Shown: piece by piece, positions 11,852 through 22,269 of the stretch | Numbering within the stretch: position 1 is the stretch's first letter | Layout of the letters: each line of letters opens with the position of its first letter | Assembly: GCA_963573315.1 (NCBI GenBank) | Contig: OY752144.1 | Location: 2,474,501-2,538,500 of the forward strand | Origin: Entomortierella parvispora | Taxonomy: Eukaryota > Mortierellomycota > Mortierellomycetes > Mortierellales > Mortierellaceae | Direction: 5' to 3' | Length of the DNA stretch: 64,000 bases | Position numbers and translations under genes: made by a program | Notes under the pieces: generated by a model | The model's database searches: none | Told to the model about the DNA's origin: nothing | What the model saw: only the letters and a program-made list of their open reading frames with translations

Positions 11852-12590
11852 CTGTCTTTTTCCTTGCCCTTTCTTTTTCACTTGTCGTTTTTTTTTTTCC
11901 CTGCAGGTAGATGGGTGAAGAGTGAGATTCTTGAAAGGATTTGAGAGGACAGAGAAGAAATTGCCACCGGAGACATAGGCACAAAGGGGTTGCCAAACAA
12001 ACAAACATTCCGCACCCCCATTTTTTTTTATTAGCCACATTTCCGCACGCAGCCACTCAAAGAGTGCCTTTAGACCAGGAACGCTGGAGACTGCTGTATG
12101 TCTTTGTTAGTTCTCTGGAGGCGACGAGGACACACCATGTTCTGCAGCCTGCAAGGTTTGCGATCTAGAGAGATTTAACAGCTCCAAGGATTACGCTAGT
12201 GATTCTTAGTAGCTGACAACATGATGTTGTGGTTTTACCTTCTTTCTATTGAGGTCATCGCTGCAAGGTGGTGTCTGTCTCATAAGAGAGCAGCGGAGTG
12301 TGTAGCCAGGGCAGGCCGAGATAAGATCTTGGGCAATGCAGACTCAGCTCCCCCAAGTGTGTCTCGCAATCGTCGTCATGAGCGACTTTCTCGAGACGCG
12401 GATCTCTATTCTCAATTCGTCTCGGGACTAGCTTGTCTTTTCTCCCCTTCCTACGACTGGCGACCCTTCTTCCGATGAAGGGCCGATGATGTAGTTGGTT
12501 AGCTCGTGACAGTCACTGGCAGTTCCTTAGGCTGTCTTTCCCATGAAGAGAAAGTACGCTAGTCTTGGTGTTTAGTGAGCCTAAGGCGGA
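11852..12590. other. Intergenic region upstream of the glycosyltransferase
   Basis: The first 200 bases are the leader and promoter of the minus-strand glycosyltransferase. The remainder up to a TATA box at 12591 shows no convincing ORF or repeat. Confidence 0.4.
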
Positions 12591-12600
12591 TATATAAAGG
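12591..12600 (+). promoter_or_regulatory. TATA box
   Basis: TATATAAAGG followed within 30-90 bases by a pyrimidine-rich leader. It has no conventional gene directly downstream; the best candidate is the short ORF at 12821. Confidence 0.5.
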
Positions 12601-12729
12601 AAGGAGGATTGTTCTTGTCAGCTTGTTTCCCAATCCCTTCTAGCAAAGAGTCCATCTGTCAGGCAAGTGTTTTTTTGGTTCCCATGAGTATTCTCTCTCT
12701 CGTTCTCTCCACACACACACACATGCACA

Positions 12730-12828
12730 CAGCGGGGTGCCACAATCCACTTCCCTTCACTTTCCTCCACAATGCCCACAGCGGGGTGCCACAATCCACT
12801 TCCCTTCACTTTCCTCCACAATGCCCAC
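12730..12828. repeat. 49-bp tandem duplication (two copies)
   Basis: The unit beginning AGCGGGGTGCCACAATCC occurs at 12731 and again at 12780, a 49-base period, with no mismatches seen. The unit includes the context CTCCACAATGCCCACA, so an ATG and its leader are duplicated. Because 49 is not a multiple of 3, the two ATGs (12772 and 12821) open different frames. Confidence 0.92.
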
Positions 12829-12979
12829 ATCCACAGACAAACCGCAGCAAGAGGAAACCCTTTCCGACGGAAAGACACCCAGTGCTCCAATCCGATCCCG
12901 ATCCTCCGTTATCTCGGCCCCTGCCTTTATTTTTTCATATGCTAGTCCGCCTGTGATTGGTCAGGGCTGCTGCAAGTGA
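12821..12979 (+). CDS. Possible 52-residue small protein
   Basis: ATG at 12821 directly after the 49-bp duplication, about 220 bases below a TATA box. The product is hydrophilic at its start (MPTSTDKPQQEETLSDGK) and hydrophobic later (ISAPAFIFSYASPPVIGQG). It could be a real small protein, a first exon, or chance. No family recognised; support is the promoter and the plausible composition only. Confidence 0.25.
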   Translation: MPTSTDKPQQEETLSDGKTPSAPIRSRSSVISAPAFIFSYASPPVIGQGCCK

Positions 12980-13219
12980 CACCGTGACCTCGCGGGCGCC
13001 CTATTGTCACACGTCCCGTTTGAGTTTGAGTGCATTCTCCATCTTCGTGTCGTCCTTATCATCCTTGAGCCCTTCCGATTGAACAGAACAACCACCGATG
13101 GGCCACCACATGGTGTCTCTGCTGGGATTTCCAATTTCGTGGTTTCATACTTTCATGGTACATGGTCACGCTGCCTTTGTTGTCCTTATCAGCGCCGAGG
13201 GCCGTTTACTCTCCTCGCC

Positions 13220-13227
13220 TATAAAAA
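13220..13227 (+). promoter_or_regulatory. TATA box of the small gene at 13365
   Basis: TATAAAAA, 145 bases before the ATG, followed by a strongly pyrimidine-rich leader (13230-13360). This is the layout of a highly expressed fungal gene. Confidence 0.6.
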
Positions 13228-13364
13228 CTGACCCATCCTCCCCGTTTTTCTTCTTTTTTTCTTCAACAAAAACACAGATCTCAAGATACCCACACACACA
13301 CTTTCTCTCTCCTCTCTCTCCTTACTTTTCTCTCCTTCAAGACCAATTCAATCAACCCACCATC

Positions 13365-13649
13365 ATGTCTTCCATCTTGAACGCCATCCGCTCTGCCCCT
13401 ACCTCCACCACCCGTGGCTTCACCTCGTTGAACATCGCCTCCGCCGCCCCCAAGAGCGCCTTCCACCCCGAGCACCATCCCATCGTGCTCCAGCAGCTGG
13501 TCCAGTCCCTTGAAAGCAAGCCCGCCACCGCCTCCTCTGTCGCCTCGGCCTCCAAGAACGCAATGTCTTTTGGACGCCACGCTTCCTCTTCAAGCTCCGT
13601 CACTGAATCTGCTAATCAAATCTTTGCCAAGCAGTTTCTCAAGGTTTAG
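13365..13649 (+). CDS. Small 94-residue protein, probably highly expressed
   Basis: A single exon from ATG 13365 to TAG at 13647-13649. The first two thirds use almost only C-ending preferred codons (ATC, GCC, ACC, CTC, AAG), the bias of strongly expressed fungal genes. It has a good TATA box and leader. The N-terminus (MSSILNAIRSAPTSTTRGF) lacks acidic residues and contains Arg, Ser and Thr, as in a mitochondrial targeting peptide. A Ser-rich tail ends in IFAKQFLKV. No family is recognised; the targeting idea is inference. Confidence 0.65.
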   Translation: MSSILNAIRSAPTSTTRGFTSLNIASAAPKSAFHPEHHPIVLQQLVQSLESKPATASSVASASKNAMSFGRHASSSSSVTESANQIFAKQFLKV

Positions 13650-13942
13650 AAAAACTCCCTTTCCTTCGAGCTTCACCCTAGTTGCTCTTCCCGCCCTGTA
13701 AATATTCTTCAAATAATCCCTCTTCAGAGAGGAATGCAAATAAATCTCTTCTCTGGTATATACTAAAAATCTCAATTTGAGTGTCTGCTGTCGAATGTCG
13801 AAAATGAAAAACAAAAAAGTTTCATAAAGAATTAACAAAGTGTACATTTAGCATGTTCATCTTTATTGTGCTTGTTTGAGTCAAGGAAGGGGGATGTGGG
13901 GGTCAAAAAGCGGTGGGCGACGACAGATTCCGACTTGGGCTT

Positions 13943-16121
13943 TTAGGATCGGCCAGTGTAAACGCCGCGGCTGCGGTAGCTCTCGTGTTCTTTGACAATC
14001 TGGTTCTGCAACCTGCTAACATCCTGGACCCTGGCCTGTAGCGTGGTTGTCGAGTCGTCGATCCATTGCAAACTTGTCAAGTGGGCGTCCAGGATTTGAA
14101 CAATTTGGGAGACCTATTTGTCGTTCGTGCACCAACAGTGACATACTCATGTTAGTTTCAATGAACTTTGACCCACTAGTCTCAACTTTTTGACACAAAA
14201 GTAAACAGAGGAAAGGCCCTCAAACTTACAGGGTCACTGTCCTCTCCATCAGCCTTGGGCGATGTCTGGTTAATCTCCTCAATCATACTCGTGAGGTTGA
14301 GCGACATATCGTCCAACTGCTTGTTCAGATTCTCGGCCAGACTATAAGTCTGCTCGCGCTGTTCATCGACGGGTCGAAGGCCGTTGGCATTGACGCCTGC
14401 AGTCGCGGCATCTTTTTCAAACATTTTCTGCACTTGTTCCTCGTACTGGTCCAGAATTCCACTGAGCTCCTGTTGCTGTGAATCAATATAGTCCAAGTTC
14501 TGGTCAATGGTCTTTTGCGTCTTCTCTGTCTCCACTGTCATCTGGTACAATTGACTAATCTATATTTCACAAGAAAAGTAAAGATCAATATCAATCAACA
14601 TTTAGAACTACCATTCATTTCAATGGATATTTCATATTGACATACCTGATGACCGTTGGCAAAGAGCTTCCTATCCCAATCGGACACCTTATTGGCTTGC
14701 TCGCGGAAAGCCTTGGTATGCTCATCCAACTGCTTTGACCACTGGTGAAAGATCTCGTCCATGCTCTTGTTTCGAAGAGCGGAGGGTGTGGGGGGGACCA
14801 CAGTCTTCGTGGTGTCATCTTGCGGCTTTGTCGTCAATCCGATGGCTGGAGTAGCTGAAGTGGATCCAGCGGGGGTAGTATTGAGTGTAAAAGCTGGCGC
14901 TGATGTGGCGATGGAGGACGCGGATGCTGCTGACGTCGCGGCAGAGGACGCTGGCGTCAAACTGAAAGCAGGCGCAGCTGCCGGGGTTGCTGCTGTAGTT
15001 GTAGTAGTCGCGGCACCTCCAAATGAAAGTGGCGAAGGAGTCGCTGGTTTGGCACCTCCAAACAGTGGCGCGGCAGTGGTAGGTGCAGAAGCAGGGGCGG
15101 GGGCAGAGTTGCCTCCGAAGAGCGAAGGTGCAGCGCTTCCAGAAGGTGGTTTAGAACCAAAGGCGGGAGCTCCTGATGCTGGTGTGCTCACACTGAGAGA
15201 GAATGGAGATGCAGTAGAAGCGGGTGCCAAGGCAGCAGGCGCTCCTCCAAACAGTCCGGTAGATGGGGCCGCAGGCTTGGCGCCGCCAAAAAGAGGTGCA
15301 CTGGAGGATGCTGGAGGGGCTCCAAATGAAAGTGTAGGTGCCGCCGTTGTGGCGGCTGTCGCTGCGCCGCCAAATCCAAATGAGGGTGCAGAAGTCGCAG
15401 GTGCGCCAAAGGGGCTAGCGGCAGGTGCGGAAGTTGTCGAAGCTGGAGCAGCACCGAATCCACTAGATGATGCACCGCCAAAGGGGCTGGGAGTGGCTGC
15501 AGGAGTAGCTCCTCCAAACAAACCTGAGGGGGCACTCGTCGTGGGCGCAGCACCGAATGTAGCGGCAGGTGCCGATCCTCCTCCAAAAGTCGATCCTCCT
15601 CCGAAAGTTGATCCTCCACCAAAGGCAGGTGCGGCGGCAGAGGTAGCAGGGGTCGATCCAAATCCAAATCCTGTTGCAGGTGCGCCGGCTGTCGCGGCAG
15701 CAGGGGTCGATCCGAAACCAGCAAATCCTCCCGCAGGTGCGCCAGCAGCAGGCTTGGCGCCGAAAATGTTGCCTCCTGATGCTCCTGCTCCTCCGAATCC
15801 TCCTGTGGAACCGCTTCCGAACGTTGAACCACCACCACCGCCGACTAGTCATTTGATGAAGAGCGGTTTTAGTAGATATTCGTGCTTCGCCACTCAAAGA
15901 GTGTTCACGAGAAGTTCTTGAAAATCCGACTCTAACTTACAGCTGAATCCAGTGTTGTTCGCTATTTCAACAGACAATACAAATCATGGAGGGGCAGAAG
16001 TGTCGGGTTAGCACTTTAGTGCACAAAGCTGACGCTGACGCGCTGACATCGCGACGCCACCATTAGCAGAGATTCAAAAAGAGAGGAAGCAACGCGTTCA
16101 AGAAGTTGATTCTGTACCCAT
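13943..16121 (-). CDS. NSP1: Nucleoporin NSP1 (Nup62 family)
   Basis: Central-channel nucleoporin: an FG-repeat region that binds transport receptors, plus a C-terminal coiled coil that trimerises with Nup49/Nup57-type partners. Exons on the minus strand: 15941-15961, 14646-15844, 14230-14559 and 13943-14113, all in phase. The large exon encodes Ala/Ser/Pro-rich FG and FGG repeats for about 340 residues, then the coiled coil starting near MDEIFHQWSKQLDEHTKAF. The next exons give YIDSQQQELSGILDQYEEQV and LQWIDDSTTTLQARV, which match Nsp1/Nup62. The start is uncertain. A 4-base first exon (ATGG, 16121-16118) with donor GTACAG would give MANNTGFSF and a 574-residue protein. The gene is convergent with the small gene at 13365. 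Confidence 0.85.
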
Positions 16122-17455
16122 TATGTATAAAAGATGGATTGTCTAAAGGTCTGGTCTGTCCGTCGTGGCGATGAGTCAAATTGTCTTGTGGTGGGAGATA
16201 GAGAGGGTCTGATCCTTGGGAGAATGCGCTGGATGGGGGATGAAATGAACGACGATTGGGCAGGAGACATGGACATTGTGATGCACGAACAGTGACAACA
16301 GCAGTCACGCGCTTAGATTAGACCCTTAATGCGATACCCTTAACAGTCCCTCGGCCGCTGTTTCGGTCCAACGGCTTCCTCCTGCAGGGAATGGAGGCCC
16401 TCTACACAGGTCTTCAAAAGGAGACGTATTCAGAATGAAGTGCTCTCCATGGACGTAAAAATAGCCCTGCAAAGAGCAGCAGTGTCCTAATGTGATGCTC
16501 AGCCGAGGTGCATACTGCAAAGAAAGGGGCAGCGAAACGCCAAAGATGTCTCGACTGTCCGCTCCGCCACGCTCTTCCTTTGTCCGCCACGCCCTTCCTT
16601 TGAGAAATTCCAAAAGTCCATTTGTTCTGTTTTGATCTCCTGCAGTGTGTTACGTTCAGCGATTGGGCAGGGTGTCAGCCTGGCCAGACAGATTGGTTTG
16701 AGCCCCATGACGAGAATAACGCGGTGATGATGCCCGGTCTAGTCCTTGTGCCGGGCAACGACAACAGAGACATCAGGATATCTTTTTTTACCCCTAAAAG
16801 CTGTACGGCATTATAGCGCAAATTGCAATCGCAATTACGAAGAGGACGAGCTTGACGGCGGAACTGTTCTTTGGAAAACCCTGAGTTGCATCTGGTGAGC
16901 CCTGTTGGGGTGTCCACAAGGGCCATCTGCCTGTTTCGGCCTATCGCGATTGTGCAGTGGACGAAAGGAAGGTCTGGAAAGGAGCGGCTTGGACCAACAA
17001 GTGAGCGGGCTGTGTGTGTGTGGGTACAGGAAGGAGGAGAATGGCTGAACTCACCCCCGTAACTCGCTGTCTCTCCGCGAACGGCGCCTCGTTTGTATTT
17101 TTCCTTGAACCGGGCAAAACTCTCATTTCGTGCATTCCTCTACCAACTTTGCCATTTCCATTCCTTTCTTTTCATTCTCTTTTCTTTTTATTTTTTTTTC
17201 CTCTACCAACCTTCCTCCATCCCAACTGTTTGTTGATTTTTCCTCGCCGTCTTCCATTAGCAGGACACGAAGAAAAACACCGCCTCCTTCCGTGGCAAAG
17301 CAAAAAGTTTTCGCCCTCTCACGCCCCAGCACGCACCCTCGTCCAATCGACTCTGGGCCCTCTCTTTGTTACCATATTGTTATAACGATCCCTTCCAGTT
17401 CTTTCCACGTAAGCTCCACCTCGCACCTTGCTACCATTGCACAAGATCTCGCTCA
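16122..17455. other. Divergent intergenic region between NSP1 and PMC1
   Basis: About 1.3 kb with no convincing ORF. An imperfect direct repeat, CCGCCACGCTCTTCCTTTG then CCGCCACGCCCTTCCTTTG, lies at about 16564-16602. A pyrimidine-rich leader runs from about 17130 to 17300 before PMC1. Confidence 0.45.
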
Positions 17456-20400
17456 ATGGCGCGTGAGTCCACTTCCAGGGAGCCACTCCTTGAGCAACAG
17501 AATAGCAACCCTCGCGGGTCCTATTCCTCCACCGCTCAGGGACATACCCATAACCACGGGTTCAAGTACACGGTCCGCTGTCTTGCACCGTTGACAGACC
17601 CAACGAACCCAACTCTGCCTCGTCAGATGGGCGGCATTGCCGAAATCTGCCAGGGTCTGCGGGTGGACCCTAAAGTTGGCTTGCTCTCGGATGAGGCAAG
17701 CGAGCACTCTATCGGCCATTCGGACGAAACCAAATTTGCAGACCGATCCATGCAATTTGGTCGAAACGTAAGTACCCTTCGTTTTTTTCTAGTTTTCCCG
17801 GACCCCCTCCCCATTCCCACACTTCCGATATATAGAGTTCATGCAAGCGCAACTGAGTGCAGTAGTTGAAGTCAACCAGTCCTATTATCGGCCGCTGCTA
17901 AATTAATAACCCATCGAAAAAGGGCCCTGCCCTAGTCCGACTGTGGCTGTGGAGATCAAAGCAAAACATAGATTCTCACTCCACTTTGCCTTTTTTTTTT
18001 TGGTCAATAGATCCTCCCAACGGTCGAGAGTGCCACCTTCCTCTCTTTGGTCATTTCCGCTTACAACGATCACACTCTGAGTAAGACGCCAATTTCAGGC
18101 CGGCCGAGATAATGTCTTGAAGTCACCCAGACTTACTTACTGGCCGGGGTGACCGGGGCCTGAAAGTATTCTGACCGTATCTGCCTCTCTGATGTATTAT
18201 TTTTAGTTTTGCTTAGCATCGCCGCGGTCGTGTCTTTGGGAGTCAGTGTCTACGAGGACTATGGTCCTCATCACCCCAAGGATGAGCCTCGGGTCGGATG
18301 GGTTGAAGGAGCTGCCATCCTGGCGGCCGTGGCCGCAGTTGTATTCACGAATGCCATTAATGATTACCAAAAGGAACGCCAGTTTCGAAAGCTGAATGCC
18401 AAAAAGGACGACCGAAATGTCAAACTGTTGCGTGATGGTCATGAACAAGAGGTCAATGTCAAGGAGGTCCAGGTCGGAGATATTATGCTGATGGAGCCCG
18501 GCGATCTCTTGGCTGTCGATGGAATTATCCTCAAGAGCCATAACATCACCTGCGACGAGAGCTCCGCTACAGGCGAATCGGATGCGATGAAAAAGAATCC
18601 CGAGGAGAAGTGCTATGTCATCTCAGGATCCAAGGTTCTGGATGGCTCCGGTCAGATGCTTGTCACGGCTGTAGGACCCAACTCGTTCTTTGGAAAGACT
18701 ATGATGGCAATGCGGGAGGCCACCCCTGAGGAGACCCCTCTCCAGATCAAGCTGGACCATCTTGCGGAGTCGATTGCCAAGCTCGGTATGGCCGCTGCTA
18801 TTGCCATGTTGGTCACGTTGGTCGTCAAGTACTTTGTCCAGGCATCGTTGTCCGAGGAGCCCTTCCCCGCCGGCGATATCATCTTCTCGGATATGGTCAA
18901 GATCATCATTCAGGCCATTACCATTGTCGTCGTCGCTGTTCCTGAGGGTCTGCCTATGGCTGTCACCTTGGCTTTGGCCTACGCTACCACTCAGATGTTG
19001 AAGGACAACAACTTGGTTCGTGTCCTCTCTGCTTGCGAGACCATGGGTAACGCCACCACTGTCTGCTCTGACAAGACCGGAACTCTGACCCAGAACAAGA
19101 TGACTGTCGTCGAGGGTACTCTCTCTCTTCATACCTTTGTCGGTCAAGACCAGACTAAGAAATGGAAAGCTGAGGTCAACCCTGAGGTGGCCCAGATCAT
19201 CATTGATGGTATTGCTTTGAACTCTTCGGCTTTCGAGGACAGGGATGAGAAGGGCAATTTGGCCTTTATTGGATCCAAGACAGAGTCGGCTCTCCTGGGT
19301 TTTATCAAGAACCTTGGTGCATCATACAGCGTTATTCGTGCCGAGACCAATTTGGCCAAGGTTTACCCTTTTAGCTCCTTGAAGAAGACCATGTCCTGTG
19401 TCGCAGAGACTCCCAATGGCAAAGAGCCCTACCGTCTTTATGTCAAGGGCGCCTCCGAGATTGTCCTCGGCTCCTGCACCCACTATGTTGACTCTGAGGG
19501 CTACACCAAGGTCCTTGATGATCATGCTCGTGCAAAGTTCAGTCAGATTATCAGCCAGTACGCCGACAAAGCTCTCCGTACCATTGCTCTCAGCTACCGT
19601 GATGTCCCCGCCTCAGAGTTCAAACAGTTTACGGATGAGGAGGCCCCTAACGCCAAGTTGGTGTGCCTCGGCGTTGTTGGTATCCAGGACCCTCTTCGTC
19701 CTGGCGTCATTGAGAGTGTCCGTGACTTTGCCAAGGCTGGAGTTACTGTCCGTATGATCACTGGCGATAACCTCCAGACTGCCCGTGCCATTGCCAAGAA
19801 CGCTGGAATCCTTCTCAAGGGAGGTGTTGCGATGACTGGTCCTGAATTCCGAGCCTTGTCCAAGGAGCAGCAGACAGAAGCCGTCAAACGTCTCCAGGTT
19901 TTGGCCCGTAGCTCCCCCACCGATAAGACCATTGTCGTCCGTCGTCTCCAAGAGTTGGGTGAGATTGTTGCTGTGACGGGTGACGGCACCAACGATGGTC
20001 CCGCTCTGAAGATGGCTGATGTTGGTTTCTCGATGGGTATTACCGGAACGGAGGTCGCCAAGGAGGCCTCGGCCATTGTTTTGATGGACGACAACTTTAG
20101 CAGTATCCTCAAGTCTTTGATGTGGGGACGTGCCGTCAACGACTCTGTCCGCAAGTTCCTCCAGTTCCAGTTGACTGTCAACATCACCGCTGTTGTCCTC
20201 TCGTTCATTTCCGCTTTAGCGTCCGATGACAATCAGTCTATCCTCTCTGCTGTTCAATTGCTCTGGGTAAACTTGATCATGGATACACTCGCCGCTCTTG
20301 CCCTTGCCACCGAACCTCCAAGCTTGGATGTCCTTAAGCGCCTGCCTACTTCCAAAACTGCGCCTCTTATCAATTTCAACATGTGGAAGATGATTCTCGG

Positions 20401-21133
20401 ACAGGCGTTCTTTCAGATTGTCCTGAACTTGGCGTTGCTTCGTTGGGGACCCCAACTCTTCCACCTTCAGTCCAAGGACGGATCCCTCACGCCCGAGAAC
20501 AACTTGATCTTCCGAACCATGATCTTCAACATCTTTGTGTTCCTGCAGGTGTTTAACGAGCTCAATTGCCGTCGCATCGACGATTCTATCAACATCTTCA
20601 AGAATTTGCTCAACAACAAGATTTTCCTCATTGTCCAAGTCTTGGTCATCGGAGGCCAGTTCCTGATTGTCGAGTATGGTGGACAAGCTTTCAAGACTGT
20701 GCCCTTGGCTGGTCACCAATGGCTACTAACCCTTCTGGTCGGCTCACTTTCATTGCCCGTCGGATTGGTTTTGAGACTTTTGCCGGCCACACTGTTGCCC
20801 GAGGCGGTAACGATTGCCCATACCTCGGAGGAGAGAAAGCCATTGGTGAGCCCCGCCAAGATGAGATGGGAGGGCACGACAAACCAGGTCTTGATGCAGA
20901 CTTCGTTCTTCGAACAGATCCGCCGCAAGAAGGCAGCCAATGCCAAACGGGCCAGTCTTGTGCCTCAACAGGGGGTCGTGGAAGAGGAGGGAACAGGATC
21001 TCCATCGACAAGTGCTGCTGGACTTTGGAAGACGGCCTATGGAGCGACGAAGCAACATATCAAAGACCACCGTCCTCACCTTCACCATCACTCATCTTCA
21101 TCGCAAGATCAACAGGATCAGACTGCACCATGA
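17456..21133 (+). CDS. PMC1: P-type Ca2+ ATPase, PMCA class (P2B), PMC1-like
   Basis: Three exons: 17456-17767, 18011-18080 and 18207-21133; 1102 residues. Fungal members pump Ca2+ into the vacuole or out of the cell. The N-terminus has the P2B motif GGIAEICQGLRVDPKVGLLS. The segment from LPTVESATFLSL through DHTLILLSIAAVVSL gives the first membrane helix. Later come TGES at about 249 (dephosphorylation loop), PEGLP at about 373 (Ca2+ site in M4), DKTGTLTQN with the phosphorylated Asp at about 416, MITGDN, and GDGTNDGPALKMADVG at about 719. Six C-terminal helices follow. The last 100 residues are a basic tail (FFEQIRRKKAANAKRAS) ending in a His/Ser-rich stretch. A tail autoregulatory role by analogy with animal PMCA is inference. 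Confidence 0.93.
18093..18165. repeat. Inverted repeat inside PMC1 intron 2
   Basis: TTTCAGGCC at 18093-18101 and GGCCTGAAA at 18157-18165 are perfect 9-bp complements inside the 126-base intron 18081-18206. They could form a stem that shortens the distance between splice sites. Confidence 0.6.
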
Positions 21134-22269
21134 TATATCACACCAAAAATACATAACATTTCATGTTCTCACGCACAAAAAAAAATCGAATAAAAAAAAA
21201 ACCGCGGGATGGTTCAAAACACTCTTTGTTTTATATTTTTTTGGTTTCCAAACCACAAGAGCTCATGCAGTGCCTTATCGGTTTAAGGCGCCAAAAACAC
21301 AAAACACAGCACAAAAAGTGCGGCGTTGAGCATTTTCTGGACAGGTTCCTTGAACAAGATTCTTACACAGCAATTTGTGACCAAAACTCAAAAAAAAAAA
21401 AAAAGAAAAAAAAAGAGATGGAGGAACCCTTTCTTCAATCGATTACCAATTGTGTCCCGTACGAGCGGATTAAGCTCACAAGAGAGTGCCCCGGTTGTTT
21501 TGTTAGCCGATGATGATGATGAAGAAGATAGGATACTCAATCAGGGTCGCGGGCGTGGTGCCCGTGGCAGGCGGCGGAAGCAACGAATGGTCATGCTTGC
21601 ATGATGCTCTCTCAGAGAGAGAGGAGAAAGAGACCGTGAAACCCATCTCCTTTTCAACAGGGGAGGGCGAGGGAGGTGAGAGTTGGAGGACACACATCGA
21701 CGACTCGTGGACCCGGGTCCTGGTTCTTCAAAGTCAGGATCGGTGATGAAAAAAGGGAGTAGGATGATTGATGGGGGAGCCCTTGCGTGCTCGTATGGAC
21801 GCACTTTAGGTTCAGTGGCTGTGAGAGTGCTTTGCCATGGAGACATCAGCGACGCAGTCAAACGCCAGTGAACTGAAGGGGAAGGCAAAGACAAGGTCAA
21901 TGGCCCAAGTGTTGTCCATGATCGAAGGCAAAGTAGTGAGCGTGGGACCCTTCAAATAGGAGTTTTGGCAAAGTAAAATTCGAAGACGCTGGAGACAAAA
22001 GGGACAGGCCGCGAGTCAGTGCCCATGTCGAAGGAGAGAAGAGGAAAAGCCAAAGGCGAAGCAGCAAATGCAATGCAGGGCAGCTTGCCTCTCCTCCGTA
22101 CACTGCTCGACTTGCTTCCGCTCCAGCTCTGGACAAACAAATGTCCAGAGCAAAGAATAAAACAAATAAATCTTGAGAAACCCTCTTTCCTTCTTTATTT
22201 TTTTTCCACCCTTGTCCATTTCCATTTCTTTCGAGTTTCCAAGAGGTTTTTGCTACCTCTCTTTGTTTG
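21134..22269. other. Intergenic region between PMC1 and a zinc-finger gene
   Basis: Contains the PMC1 3' end, A-rich runs at 21178-21200 and 21391-21417, and mixed sequence with only small spurious ORFs. A pyrimidine-rich leader lies at about 22180-22265. Confidence 0.4.

Noticed and set aside
14761-15921. 386-codon open frame antisense to NSP1
   Set aside because: It is the mirror of the GC-rich FG/Ala repeats of NSP1, giving Ala/Gly/Pro/Val text with no family resemblance; the NSP1 strand has conserved motifs and splice sites.
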